Below are positions 18,633-27,273 of a stretch of 64,000 bases of DNA, in pieces. Source of the stretch: Candidatus Obscuribacterales bacterium (lineage in GTDB: Bacteria; Cyanobacteriota; Vampirovibrionia; Obscuribacterales; Obscuribacteraceae); the NCBI GenBank assembly GCA_019637435.1, contig JAHBVO010000001.1, positions 434,001 through 498,000 on the forward strand. Direction: 5' to 3'. The notes beneath the pieces are model-generated. The model was not told the DNA's origin. It did not search any database and was given only the letters and a program-made list of their open reading frames with translations. How positions within the stretch are numbered: position 1 is the stretch's first letter; each line of letters starts with the position of its first letter. A program made the position numbers and the translations under genes.

Positions 18633-19807
18633 TGCGTCGCCTGGTCTGGATTGGAACTGAGGGCAGACGGCTAGAGCTGTTTCGAAACACCCTTGAGCAA
18701 AGTGAGTACGGTCAGAGTTTCGAGGGGATAATTGTCGTTCCCTTTCGAGGATTGATTCGCGGCGCGATTGAACTTACCGATGTGATTGAAAGGGATGATG
18801 TCGTTAGAATTGAATCTCCAGGAAAAGATTTCGAGTTGGAGAGGGACCTGTTGCGTCTTGGAATAAGCAGCAAGAAAAGTGATTTCGATTTCCCGGGAGC
18901 CTTATCCCATGACGATATCGATGCTCTGACGTTTGAGCGCGGATTAATCTTGTCGCAGCCGCAGTGGTATCGTGGATGGTGTCGTCTTTTAAACCTGATT
19001 GATGAAAAGTTGAAGACGTGTGCACCGCATATAGTTATGAACTCTTCTGCTGAGATAGAAACGTTATTCGATAAAACTAAATGCCTTGAACTATTTCGGC
19101 TTGCTGAAATCAGGACGGCGAAGTTGCTTGGTCCGGTGCATGGATTCAACGATCTCGTTGAAATTATGGATCGGAACGAGTGCAATCGAGTTTTTGTAAA
19201 ACCTGCTCATAGTTCAAGTGCCTCTGGCATTGTTGCTTTTGAACGAAGCCAAAACAGACAGTTAGCTTCTACCACCGTGGAAGTCGTTTCCACCGGAGGC
19301 AAAACTAGCATCTATAACACGCGAAGAGTGCGGCGTATCTATGATATTCAAGAGATTCGCACTCTGATCGATCGATTAGGCGAGCACAATTTATTTGCCG
19401 AGAAATGGTACCCAAAAGCAGGGTTGAACGGGAAAACGTTCGATCTGCGAGTTGTCACCATCGGCGGTGAGTGCAGGCATGTGGTCGTTCGTGAAAGTCT
19501 CACACCTTTTACGAATTTGCATTTATTAAACGGTCGGGGGCAGTTGCAGAGTGTTCGCAAAGCCATGGGTGAAATACTTTGGAACGACGTGATGGACTCA
19601 TGCCGTCGGGTCGCTGGAGTTTTTCCGAATTGTTTATACCTGGGCATCGACGTTCTTGTCAGTTCCGATATGCGCAGCCATGTGGTGGCTGAAGCTAACG
19701 CCTTTGGCGACTTGTTGCCGGGGATACTCTGCGATGGATTGAGCACTTACGAGTGGGAGCTGAAGGCGATGCAGCACCGGCTCAGCAAGGCGGGCGTCAA
19801 TGCTTAA
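18632..19807 (+). CDS. STM4014 family ATP-grasp protein
   Basis: A 391-residue protein with an N-terminal nucleotide-binding-like part (RLVWIGTEGRRLELF) and an ATP-grasp fold in the second half. Visible elements are FVKPAHSSSASG near 188-199, FDLRVVTIGGE, and LGIDVLVSSD...VVAEANAFGDLLPG at the end, where the Glu and Asn suit the metal site. ATP-grasp enzymes activate a carboxylate as acyl phosphate and join it to an amine or thiol, so a ligase role is expected; the substrates are unknown. It overlaps its upstream neighbour by one base and its downstream neighbour by eight, the tight coupling of a co-translated set. Confidence 0.9.
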   Translation: MRRLVWIGTEGRRLELFRNTLEQSEYGQSFEGIIVVPFRGLIRGAIELTDVIERDDVVRIESPGKDFELERDLLRLGISSKKSDFDFPGALSHDDIDALTFERGLILSQPQWYRGWCRLLNLIDEKLKTCAPHIVMNSSAEIETLFDKTKCLELFRLAEIRTAKLLGPVHGFNDLVEIMDRNECNRVFVKPAHSSSASGIVAFERSQNRQLASTTVEVVSTGGKTSIYNTRRVRRIYDIQEIRTLIDRLGEHNLFAEKWYPKAGLNGKTFDLRVVTIGGECRHVVVRESLTPFTNLHLLNGRGQLQSVRKAMGEILWNDVMDSCRRVAGVFPNCLYLGIDVLVSSDMRSHVVAEANAFGDLLPGILCDGLSTYEWELKAMQHRLSKAGVNA

Positions 19808-20606
19808 CGCTCGAGAAATTGTGGGGACGCATGACGTTCTTCTCGTCACGCTGGATGCGCTACGTTACGATGTAGCTGTTGAGGCGCTTGATGCGGGTTT
19901 GACTCCTAACATAAAGGCATTGCTTCCCGGCGGTAAATGGGAGCTAAGGCACAGTCCCGGTAATTTCACACTTCCCGCGCATCAAGCGTTCTTCACTGGC
20001 TTTCTGCCAACTCCCGCGAAACCAGGTGAATATGAGCGTCTATTTGCCGTTAGGTTCGAAGGAAGCGTCACCACGGGTGATAGCACTTTTGTGTTCGATA
20101 CTCCGGACATAATTTCTGGATTCGCCTCACAAGGTTATAGAACCGTTTGCATAGGCGGAGTCGGTTTCTTCAACAAACTAAATCCACTGGGCAACGCTCT
20201 ACCGGCTTTCTTCTCAGAGAGTTACTGGAGTAAGTCACTGGGCGTTACCGATCGAAATTCGACAGCGAACCAGGTTCGGTTGGCTACGGAAATAATCAAT
20301 AAAACTGACAATGAGAAACGACTTTTTCTTTTCTTGAACGTATCCGCGCTGCATCAGCCAAATTGTATTTTTACGGACGGTGCAACCGAGGATTCGAAGG
20401 AAACGCAGGCGCAGGCACTTTCTTATGTTGACAAGCAGCTTCCGCAACTTCTCGATACAATGAGAAGACGAGCTCCTTTGCTAGTTCTAATCTTTTCTGA
20501 TCATGGCACCGCATATGGTGAGGATGGGTTTGTCGGGCATCGCGTTTCACATGAATGTGTCTGGAATGTTCCATACAGCGAGTTTGTTTTACCTCAGTCT
20601 AAATGA
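19800..20606 (+). CDS. STM4013/SEN3800 family hydrolase (alkaline phosphatase superfamily)
   Basis: A 268-residue cytoplasmic protein of the sulfatase/alkaline phosphatase fold. Metal-site and nucleophile candidates are TLDALRYD (17-24), NFTLPAHQAFF (Thr as nucleophile) and FSDHGTAYGEDGFVGHR near the C-terminus, whose Asp-His and His complete a two-metal centre. KPGEYERLFAVRFEGS and CIGGVGFFNKLNPLGN are stretches I associate specifically with this family. It probably hydrolyses or transfers a phosphate or related ester; the substrate is unknown. The start overlaps the preceding gene by eight bases, and its TGA overlaps the next ATG. Confidence 0.92.
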   Translation: MLNAREIVGTHDVLLVTLDALRYDVAVEALDAGLTPNIKALLPGGKWELRHSPGNFTLPAHQAFFTGFLPTPAKPGEYERLFAVRFEGSVTTGDSTFVFDTPDIISGFASQGYRTVCIGGVGFFNKLNPLGNALPAFFSESYWSKSLGVTDRNSTANQVRLATEIINKTDNEKRLFLFLNVSALHQPNCIFTDGATEDSKETQAQALSYVDKQLPQLLDTMRRRAPLLVLIFSDHGTAYGEDGFVGHRVSHECVWNVPYSEFVLPQSK

Positions 20607-21619
20607 CATCAGCACGAGCATCCCGATTGAAGTTAATTAGAATCAGTGCCGGCGTATTAGTTGCTTTGACGGTCGTATTTGTGGCTGACTGCGCCAGCTA
20701 TTTGAGTTTAAATCCACCTCGCGGGAGCAGTTTCAATAAAGGTGCCAATGGCATCTGGCTTCGTTATCTCTGGTACTTCGGCAAAAAGTCTCCGCAGGAG
20801 AGAGATGAGCTTATCGAGCGTTTATCTGCGAATCAGATTAAGTATGCGTACTTTCATGTGCGCAGCACCGACAGTCATGGAAATTTGCTGTTTAAGTATG
20901 AAGAGCCGGCGCGCGAACTTGTCGAGCTGCTGCACCGCCGACTGCCCAAAGTGCGGGTAGTGGCTTGGCTGTATGTGCCTAGTAATTTTGGACGTGTCGG
21001 GGTTGATCTTGAGGATAAAGATTCTCGTGAGAATCTTGTCGCTTCCTGCCAGTGGCTAACGGAAAAGTGCGGGTTTGACGGTGTGCAACTCGACTATGAG
21101 TTTTTCCCGAACACTGACAAAACGTTTCCTCTGTTACTGGATGAGACGCGCGCAGCGATTGGTTCGGAGAAGCTTCTCTCGGTGGCAACTCCTATGTGGT
21201 ACCCCGGAGCGCTTTGGGGTTGGGATTCCGAGCATTTTTCTGTGATTTCTGCACATTGCGACCAAATCGCTGTTATGGGATACGACTCCTGGCTCTATCA
21301 TCCTCGTGCTTATGTCTGGCTTATGGAACAGCAAGCCATTCAGGTTACTCGTGCGGTTCGCAGCGGCGCGTCCGTCAATGATTTGAAACACCGCTGCTCG
21401 GTGATAATCGGAATTCCCGTATACGACACGGACAAAGGTACGCCTGCACACATGACGTACAGCGAGAATCTCGTGACAGCGCTCAAGGGAATTAGGCAAG
21501 GATTAATGTCACCAGATGCGGTGCCCGACATTTTCGAGGGCGTAGCGCCCTTTGCCGAATATACAATGGACGAAGTTGAGTGGAAGCAATATCGTCGGTA
21601 TTGGCTGGAAGGAAAGTGA
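20603..21619 (+). CDS. Membrane-anchored GH18-like glycosidase coupled to the STM40xx operon
   Basis: The 338-residue protein has one N-terminal hydrophobic helix (residues 12-30) and a TIM-barrel domain. The barrel carries FDGVQLDYEFF, matching the glycoside hydrolase 18 strand-4 motif DGxxxDxE with D159, D164 and E166 (proton donor). Family members of the YaaH/SleL kind act on peptidoglycan or N-acetylglucosamine polymers. GIPVYDTDKGTP and the terminal WKQYRRYWLEGK are unassigned. It should be exported and membrane-tethered. Its ATGA start overlaps the STM4013-type stop, so it is translated from the same message, which is not how I remember the usual cassette. Confidence 0.8.
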   Translation: MTSARASRLKLIRISAGVLVALTVVFVADCASYLSLNPPRGSSFNKGANGIWLRYLWYFGKKSPQERDELIERLSANQIKYAYFHVRSTDSHGNLLFKYEEPARELVELLHRRLPKVRVVAWLYVPSNFGRVGVDLEDKDSRENLVASCQWLTEKCGFDGVQLDYEFFPNTDKTFPLLLDETRAAIGSEKLLSVATPMWYPGALWGWDSEHFSVISAHCDQIAVMGYDSWLYHPRAYVWLMEQQAIQVTRAVRSGASVNDLKHRCSVIIGIPVYDTDKGTPAHMTYSENLVTALKGIRQGLMSPDAVPDIFEGVAPFAEYTMDEVEWKQYRRYWLEGK

Positions 21620-21631
21620 ACCGGTTTCCGA

Positions 21632-22021
21632 CTATGCGTAGATTGCTCCGCAAATCCGTGCCTTGCGTCGTTTAACGTGAACCACACGCCTGTTCCCCAG
21701 CGCCTGTAGAAGAAGTATCGTGATCGTAATATGAGCGTAGGCAGTAAGCCAGAACGCCATTGCCACGTTCTGTCCCTTGAAAACGAAGTAGCCTAGAGTA
21801 CAGAACGTGATGCTAGGCGTAATTGTGAGCAAGCTGAATGGATTCAACAGAAGGGTTGTCGGATGAAGGAGGCAATTGAAAGCGGTTCCGAAGATCAGGT
21901 CTACAAGCTGCGGGAAGGAAGCTGCGCTGAGAACCAGAAGTGAAGTAAAGAGAGCACCTAGAACACAAGAGGAAAAGAAGGGGTTCAGTTCAAATAGACA
22001 ATGCTCTGAGTCGTGATACAT
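21632..22021 (-). CDS. Small membrane protein of unknown function
   Basis: I do not recognise this family. The 129-residue product is highly hydrophobic with three or four predicted membrane helices (about 15-40, 45-70, 75-95 and 90-110). It ends with a basic cytoplasmic-type tail (VVHVKRRKARIC). The ATG at 22021 has an excellent ribosome site (GAGGAG, six bases away), which argues that it is a real gene. It runs against the surrounding genes and converges with the GH18-like gene, 12 bases apart, splitting the STM40xx genes into two plus-strand groups. Confidence 0.7.
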   Translation of the reverse strand: MYHDSEHCLFELNPFFSSCVLGALFTSLLVLSAASFPQLVDLIFGTAFNCLLHPTTLLLNPFSLLTITPSITFCTLGYFVFKGQNVAMAFWLTAYAHITITILLLQALGNRRVVHVKRRKARICGAIYA

Positions 22022-22209
22022 TTGCGCTCCTCATCTGTTTCATGAATTTATTCTCTCGTTTACCTGTGGGCGAAACGATTGAGATTTGTCATATCTGCGC
22101 GTGACTGTGGTCATGTTGCGATGAGTAAGGTGCAAGGTTTAAAAGGTAACAGGAGCTAGAATATACTCAGGTCGCAAACGACGACCTTGATATTGGGAGC
22201 GTGGGACCG

Positions 22210-22770
22210 ATGACGGACGAAAATTTACTGCCGGACATAAGCGTTAAGCAGACCGGTTTAACCCGCAAAGCGCCCAGCGGTTCTTTAGTAAGCAGCCGTT
22301 CATTCTGGCTCGGCGTCTCGCTGATCATTTTCTGTGGTGGACTTGATGTGACGTACATCGCCGAGATAATAACGGGAGAAACCAGGCATGGTGTGTCATC
22401 CCAGCTAGGTCTCATCACATTCATGGCCGGATTGGTTTTTGTAGGATGGAAACTTGTCGAGGCGAAACTGCGTGAAGGCAAGGCTTGGAAGGAGCTTCGC
22501 GAGGAACAACTCATTTTGAGTCGCGCCAAAACAAATGGGGGTACGCTGACCGTGAGTGAAACGGCTTTGGAAAGCGGAATCTCAATTCTTGACGCTAAGA
22601 AGGCTTTTGAACGCCTGTCGCTGTCCGGCGTTTGCCAGGTGGATGTGACCGATGAAGGTGAGCTCTGCTACAACTTCCCGTCTCTGCGATTGAAACTGGA
22701 CATGGCGGAAAAGCAGTATCAAAGTATAGATATCAAACAGGTGCGCCAATTCGAGTCAAACGGGTCCTGA
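22210..22770 (+). CDS. Membrane protein with C-terminal winged-helix-like domain
   Basis: I do not recognise this family. From the ATG at 22210 (a GTG at 22201 is too close to GGGAG) the product is 186 residues. Two hydrophobic helices near 32-50 and 62-80 are followed by a charged helix. A C-terminal part (LTVSETALESGISILDAKKAFERLSLSGVC, read in short pieces) looks like a winged-helix or MarR-like fold. Similar small membrane/winged-helix proteins occur in cyanobacteria-like genomes. It precedes a PspA-like gene by 65 bases and is the first gene of the second plus-strand group. Confidence 0.65.
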   Translation: MTDENLLPDISVKQTGLTRKAPSGSLVSSRSFWLGVSLIIFCGGLDVTYIAEIITGETRHGVSSQLGLITFMAGLVFVGWKLVEAKLREGKAWKELREEQLILSRAKTNGGTLTVSETALESGISILDAKKAFERLSLSGVCQVDVTDEGELCYNFPSLRLKLDMAEKQYQSIDIKQVRQFESNGS

Positions 22771-22835
22771 GGACTGGAAAGCATACTGCCAAAAAGGTAA
22801 CCTGTTGAAGGCAGTCGCGCGCTATTGGAGAGCAA

Positions 22836-23330
22836 ATGTCCGAAGAAATCGCTGACGTGCGAAACGCGCTCATTGAAGCCGTTACGTCTCAAAAGTTGAT
22901 CAAGGAGAAGCTGGACAAGTCGAAAGGCGAGCTTGAGACCTGGCGAAAACGTCTGGCGATCACGCAGAAAACCGGGGCGGACGATGTCGAAAAGGAAGTC
23001 ACCGATCGAATAAGGTCGCTTGAGCTTCTGATCGCAGAACTGGAAGCGGATTTGATGTCTCAGGGAGATTTGGAAAAACAATTGAAGGCGACGCTTTCGA
23101 GACTTGAGCACAACGTCAATATTCCGCCGCCGCCGAGCATGCCCGATTTCGATGATGGTGAGGAAACGCTTCAAAGGTTGGAAGGCAAGATCTTCGAGAA
23201 GGAAGCACTGGCTGAATTGTCGGCGAAAGATGACGAGAGAAAGTTTGAACGCGAGTCAAAGTCACTTTCTCTTGATGCTGAACTTGAAGCTCTGAAAAAG
23301 GCGATGAAGCAGAAGAAGGAGAAAAGCTAG
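22836..23330 (+). CDS. PspA/IM30-like coiled-coil protein
   Basis: A 164-residue, almost wholly helical protein rich in Glu, Lys and Leu, with a short Pro break (IPPPPSMPDFDD) near residue 100. The order of long helices, including ETWRKRLAITQKTGADD and LEALKKAMKQKK, recalls PspA/Vipp1 membrane-stabilising proteins, but it is shorter and lacks the usual N-terminal amphipathic helix. I treat PspA-like as a tentative label. Its stop (TAG) overlaps the GTG start of the STM4012-type radical SAM gene by one base, so the two are translationally coupled. Just past the stop lies a triple GTGGT/ACCAC/GTGGT structure. Confidence 0.65.
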   Translation: MSEEIADVRNALIEAVTSQKLIKEKLDKSKGELETWRKRLAITQKTGADDVEKEVTDRIRSLELLIAELEADLMSQGDLEKQLKATLSRLEHNVNIPPPPSMPDFDDGEETLQRLEGKIFEKEALAELSAKDDERKFERESKSLSLDAELEALKKAMKQKKEKS

Positions 23331-24706
23331 TGGTGCGTGATACCACCAGTGGTTCCGTGACCGTTCCCCGTCGGTTCGTGGATGGCGCAGATACGCGCTA
23401 TCAAGCGTACTCGTATTCTTATCCGCATAAAACGGCGTACCGCGACTTCCCGCAGCCTGTTCCACTGAAGGAACTTTGGAAAGCGGAGAAACGCGACGCT
23501 TTGTTTCTCTATCTCCACATTCCGTTTTGTGAGATGAGATGCGGCTTTTGCAATTTGTTCACAACCACAAATCCGGAAGCTTCGCTGGAGAAACAGTACT
23601 TAGACGCCGTTGAGCGTCAGTGCCATGAAGTTGCCGAAGCGCTGGGCAATGCTTCGTTTGCTCGCATGGCATTAGGCGGTGGCACACCGACATATTTGAA
23701 CGCTACCGATTTAGATCGTTTATTTGACATAGTCGATCGCGTTTTCAAAACAAATCCCGAACAAGCACCCTGCTCAGTGGAGACGTCACCATACACTGCG
23801 GAGACCGAGAAACTCAGTGTTTTGAAGGAGCGCGGAGTTGAACGACTAAGTATAGGAATTCAAAGTTTTATCGAGTCAGAAGTTAGAGCGATTGGCCGGT
23901 CCCAAGATTCGAATGTTGTCCGACGTGCGCTTGAGCGGTTGAAGCGGTTTAACTTCCCAACGTTGAACGTCGATCTTATGTACGGCTTGCCCGGGCAAAC
24001 ATTTGACACCTGGATGCAAACACTAAGTGAAACTTTGAGTTACGAACCTGAGCAAGTTTATCTCTATCCACTGTACATCAGGCCGCTAACTGGTATGGGA
24101 CGGCAAAGTTCCGGTGGGGAAACTGCTGGTGTGGAAACCGCCGATATTCGTCTGGCGCTGTATCGCCAGGCGCGCACCGTTTTAACGGACAACGGATATC
24201 AACAGTCGTCGATGCGCATGTTCGAGCGACGAGAGCGAGACTCAGTTTCAAAACCTGTTTACTGCTGCCAGGATGACGGCATGATTGGTATCGGATGTGG
24301 AGCGAGGTCCTATACTTCTGCGCATCACTATTCTATGAGGTACGCCGTCGGTCAGAAGCCGATTCGTGACATTTTGCATGACTACGTCAATGCCTCATCC
24401 GACTCGTTTTCTTTCGCGGACTACGGTTTCGTTTTGAACGATGATGAACGAAAGCGCCGGTTCGTAATTCAGTCGTTATTACAACTAGATGGTTTGTCTT
24501 TCGATGAATACTACTCACGATTCAACGAAGCGTTGTTTTCTGATTTTTCAAACGAGTTAAACGAGTTGCAGAATCTTAAACTTGTCGAGACTGTGGACGG
24601 TCGAATGTATCTTACTGAAAACGGCTTGGAGTGGTCGGATCGAATTGGTTTTGAACTTTACTCGGCTGACGTAAAAGAGAAAATGGACTCTTACGAGAAC
24701 AGGTAA
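23330..24706 (+). CDS. STM4012 family radical SAM protein
   Basis: A radical S-adenosylmethionine enzyme of the HemW-like branch. The [4Fe-4S] ligands are C67, C71 and C74 in IPFCEMRCGFC. Further features are GGGTPTYL (SAM site), ERLSIGIQSF and VDLMYGLPGQT, as in HemN/HemW proteins. A C-terminal domain follows, with RRFVIQSLLQLDGLSFDEYY. The N-terminal YQAYSYSYPHKTAYR is characteristic of this family. Length is 458 residues. The reaction is unknown, but the fixed association with a second radical SAM enzyme, an ATP-grasp protein and a hydrolase suggests a modification pathway. It starts with GTG overlapping the previous stop. Confidence 0.93.
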   Translation: MVRDTTSGSVTVPRRFVDGADTRYQAYSYSYPHKTAYRDFPQPVPLKELWKAEKRDALFLYLHIPFCEMRCGFCNLFTTTNPEASLEKQYLDAVERQCHEVAEALGNASFARMALGGGTPTYLNATDLDRLFDIVDRVFKTNPEQAPCSVETSPYTAETEKLSVLKERGVERLSIGIQSFIESEVRAIGRSQDSNVVRRALERLKRFNFPTLNVDLMYGLPGQTFDTWMQTLSETLSYEPEQVYLYPLYIRPLTGMGRQSSGGETAGVETADIRLALYRQARTVLTDNGYQQSSMRMFERRERDSVSKPVYCCQDDGMIGIGCGARSYTSAHHYSMRYAVGQKPIRDILHDYVNASSDSFSFADYGFVLNDDERKRRFVIQSLLQLDGLSFDEYYSRFNEALFSDFSNELNELQNLKLVETVDGRMYLTENGLEWSDRIGFELYSADVKEKMDSYENR

Positions 24707-24711
24707 ATTCT

Positions 24712-25566
24712 TTGAAGAGTCTTTCAATTCTTTATCGCGGACCGCTCTCTAGTTGCAACTACGGTTGTGAGTATTGCCCGTTTGCGAAGCATCATGAAAC
24801 CGTCGAGGAACACGCCGAAGATGAGCGTCAGCTCAAGCGATTCGTGAGGTGGGTTACATCTCAAGCGAAATTCCGCCTGTCAGTTTTGTTCACGCCATGG
24901 GGCGAAGCTTTAATTCGGAAACGGTATCAGGATGCACTTATAGCCCTCACCGCCAGCGATACCATAGACAAGGCTGCGATTCAAACTAATCTTTCTTGCA
25001 ATTTGGACTGGGTGGAGCGATGCGACAGGACCAAGCTAGCTTTGTGGACTACCTTCCATCCAACTGAAACGCCGCGAAAACGTTTCCTCTCGAAATGCCT
25101 CGAACTGGAGGAGCGCGGAATACGTTTCTCTGTCGGCGTAGTTGGATTGCGGGAACACTTCGACGAAATCGTTGCCTTACGTCGCGAGTTACCCGGTGAG
25201 GTGTACCTGTGGGTCAATGCTTTCAAGCGGGTTGAGAACTACTACGATGCCGGCGAAGTTGAACTTTTGACGTCGATCGATCCGTTGTTTCCGATCAATA
25301 ATCAGTATCATTCAAGCCTTGGGAAGGCTTGCCGCGCAGGTTCCGCAGTCATTTCCGTCGATGGTGCGGGTGACATAAAGCGCTGCCATTTCATTTCCGG
25401 GACCGTGGCGAACATCTACGATCCGAACTTCGAGAGCGCCTTGAGCGAAACGCCATGCACGAACTCCGTGTGTGGATGTCACATCGGCTATGTTCATATG
25501 AATGAACTCGGTCTTTATGAAACCTTCGGAGATGGCGTTCTAGAGCGCATCCCGGCAGTAGTTTAG
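24712..25566 (+). CDS. STM4011 family radical SAM protein
   Basis: A 284-residue radical SAM enzyme beginning MKSLSILYRGPLSSCNYGCEY, with cluster ligands C15, C19 and C22. FTPWGEALIRKRY and IQTNLSCNLDW are typical of the family. The C-terminal region adds cysteines in the order C-x(18)-C, then C-x4-C-x-C (CTNSVCGC), resembling a SPASM/twitch auxiliary Fe-S site. Such sites are common in enzymes that modify peptides, so a peptide or protein substrate is plausible. The start is TTG at 24712, five bases after the STM4012-type stop, with AGG eight bases upstream. Confidence 0.93.
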   Translation: MKSLSILYRGPLSSCNYGCEYCPFAKHHETVEEHAEDERQLKRFVRWVTSQAKFRLSVLFTPWGEALIRKRYQDALIALTASDTIDKAAIQTNLSCNLDWVERCDRTKLALWTTFHPTETPRKRFLSKCLELEERGIRFSVGVVGLREHFDEIVALRRELPGEVYLWVNAFKRVENYYDAGEVELLTSIDPLFPINNQYHSSLGKACRAGSAVISVDGAGDIKRCHFISGTVANIYDPNFESALSETPCTNSVCGCHIGYVHMNELGLYETFGDGVLERIPAVV

Positions 25567-25660
25567 CCAGTTAGCGTTCTCCATCTCGTAAAGTTAATCG
25601 GGACGGCGATTCGATGCTTGTCTGACGTGGCAAATTACCCGCAGACCATGAGGATTTGCG

Positions 25661-27271
25661 ATGCCGGATATCGAAGATGGTGAATCGGTAGAAGTTCAGG
25701 GTTCCGCAAAGGACCCCTACATATTGAAAAACACTGGCGGCGTTTTTTCTTGCAGCTGCCCCGCATGGCGGACGCAATCGCATCCGATCGAAAAGCGAAC
25801 GTGTAAACATCTGCGCAAGTATCGCGGTGATGCGGCGGAACTTGAGCGTCTGGGCGGTGAGTTACCTGCGAAGGCTGTGACGTCTAAATCGAAATCCCCT
25901 TCAAGAATCGCCTCACCAGTTTCCTCTAGTGGCGCCAGTGGTGGCGCAGTAGAGGAACTGATACCAGGCATTTTGCTTGCACACGCCTGGGACAACTCAT
26001 CCGACCTAACCGGTTGGTGGATGAGCGAGAAACTTGATGGCGTGCGCGCATATTGGGATGGTAAACAGTTTGTTTCTCGCCAGGGCAACATCTTTATGGC
26101 TCCGGATTGGTTTACCGAAGACCTACCTAGCGATGTGCATCTTGACGGTGAGTTATGGATTGCTCGCAAAACGTTTCAACGCACTGTGAGTATCGTTCGG
26201 CGGCAGGATCGCGGCAAGGAATGGGAAGAAGTTAAGTATCTCGTATTCGATGCGCCTCAGGTCGACGACGTCTTCGAGGCGCGGATGGCTTATCTTCAGC
26301 AGCTGTTGGATGAAACGCGACCGCGTTACGCTACTCCTCACACGCAAGAACGATGCCGCGACGTCGGCCATCTGCTTGAGGAGTTGAAGCGGGTAGAGGC
26401 GGCAGGCGGTGAAGGCTTGATGCTCCGGCAACCCAACTCGCGATATGAGTTCGGCCGTTCTCACAGTTTACTTAAGGTTAAAACGTTTCACGATGCCGAG
26501 GCCCGCGTCCTCGAATATTTGCCTGGAACCGGAAAGCACAAAGGCAAGATGGGGGCTCTCAGTGTCGAACTTTCCAACGGGATAAAGTTTGCTATCGGTA
26601 CCGGTTTTACCGACAAAGAGCGAGCTAATCCGCCGCCCATCGGCAGTATCGTAACTTTCCGCTACCAGGAATTGACCGATGCCGGCGTGCCCCGGTTTCC
26701 TTCATTCGTGCGTGCGAGGACCGATGTCGATAATTTGTCCGAAGATGTGTTGAGCGATGTGGCGAACCTTGCGAGTACCGGTGTTGTGAATCTGGCTGGT
26801 TTTATTGGTGAGAAGGTTTCCGAGGATTTAAACGGCGCAGCCAACTTGAGTGCCGGAAGCAACGTGTTGAATTTTTCATCACGCGCAATTCCAGGCACAG
26901 ATTTTGAAATTATTCAAACTGCCATTTTGGGAGCGCACATTTGCTACTGTTCTCAGTGTCAAAAGCCCGTGGCGAGTGAAGGAAAACAGTTCGCATCGGC
27001 GCAGAGAAAAGCGAAGGAGCGTCTGTCCGGCACCGCAGTTGGTGGCAGTGGAGCGAGCGCAAAGCAACCAAGATATTTCGAGTTTGTAGAAGGCTCGTCC
27101 AGCAAATTCTGGTCGATTGTGCTCAGCGGTACCGATGTGACCGTCAGATACGGTCGGATTGGCACTAATGGGCAAGAGAAAACGAAGTCGTTTCCTAACA
27201 GTAGTGCTGCACGACAGTACTACGAGCAAATCGTAGACGAGAAGGTCGGTAAGGGTTACGAAGAAAAGTAG
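25661..27271 (+). CDS. ATP-dependent DNA ligase with SWIM and WGR domains
   Basis: A 536-residue protein with three parts. An N-terminal SWIM zinc finger has C31, C33, C48 and H50. The ATP-dependent ligase core starts with the adenylation motif KLDGVR (K124) and continues through LDGELW, YLVFDAP, GEGLMLR and LLKVK. An OB-type segment then leads, after a variable linker, to a WGR domain near 460-530 (FEFVEGSSSKFWSI, VRYGRIGTNGQ). All nucleotidyl-transfer motifs are present, so it should seal nicks using ATP, separately from the housekeeping NAD-dependent ligase. WGR and SWIM are nucleic-acid-binding modules; WGR is best known from PARP enzymes. It lies 94 bases after the STM4011-type gene and may be independent. 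Confidence 0.9.
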   Translation: MPDIEDGESVEVQGSAKDPYILKNTGGVFSCSCPAWRTQSHPIEKRTCKHLRKYRGDAAELERLGGELPAKAVTSKSKSPSRIASPVSSSGASGGAVEELIPGILLAHAWDNSSDLTGWWMSEKLDGVRAYWDGKQFVSRQGNIFMAPDWFTEDLPSDVHLDGELWIARKTFQRTVSIVRRQDRGKEWEEVKYLVFDAPQVDDVFEARMAYLQQLLDETRPRYATPHTQERCRDVGHLLEELKRVEAAGGEGLMLRQPNSRYEFGRSHSLLKVKTFHDAEARVLEYLPGTGKHKGKMGALSVELSNGIKFAIGTGFTDKERANPPPIGSIVTFRYQELTDAGVPRFPSFVRARTDVDNLSEDVLSDVANLASTGVVNLAGFIGEKVSEDLNGAANLSAGSNVLNFSSRAIPGTDFEIIQTAILGAHICYCSQCQKPVASEGKQFASAQRKAKERLSGTAVGGSGASAKQPRYFEFVEGSSSKFWSIVLSGTDVTVRYGRIGTNGQEKTKSFPNSSAARQYYEQIVDEKVGKGYEEK

Positions 27272-27273
27272 TG

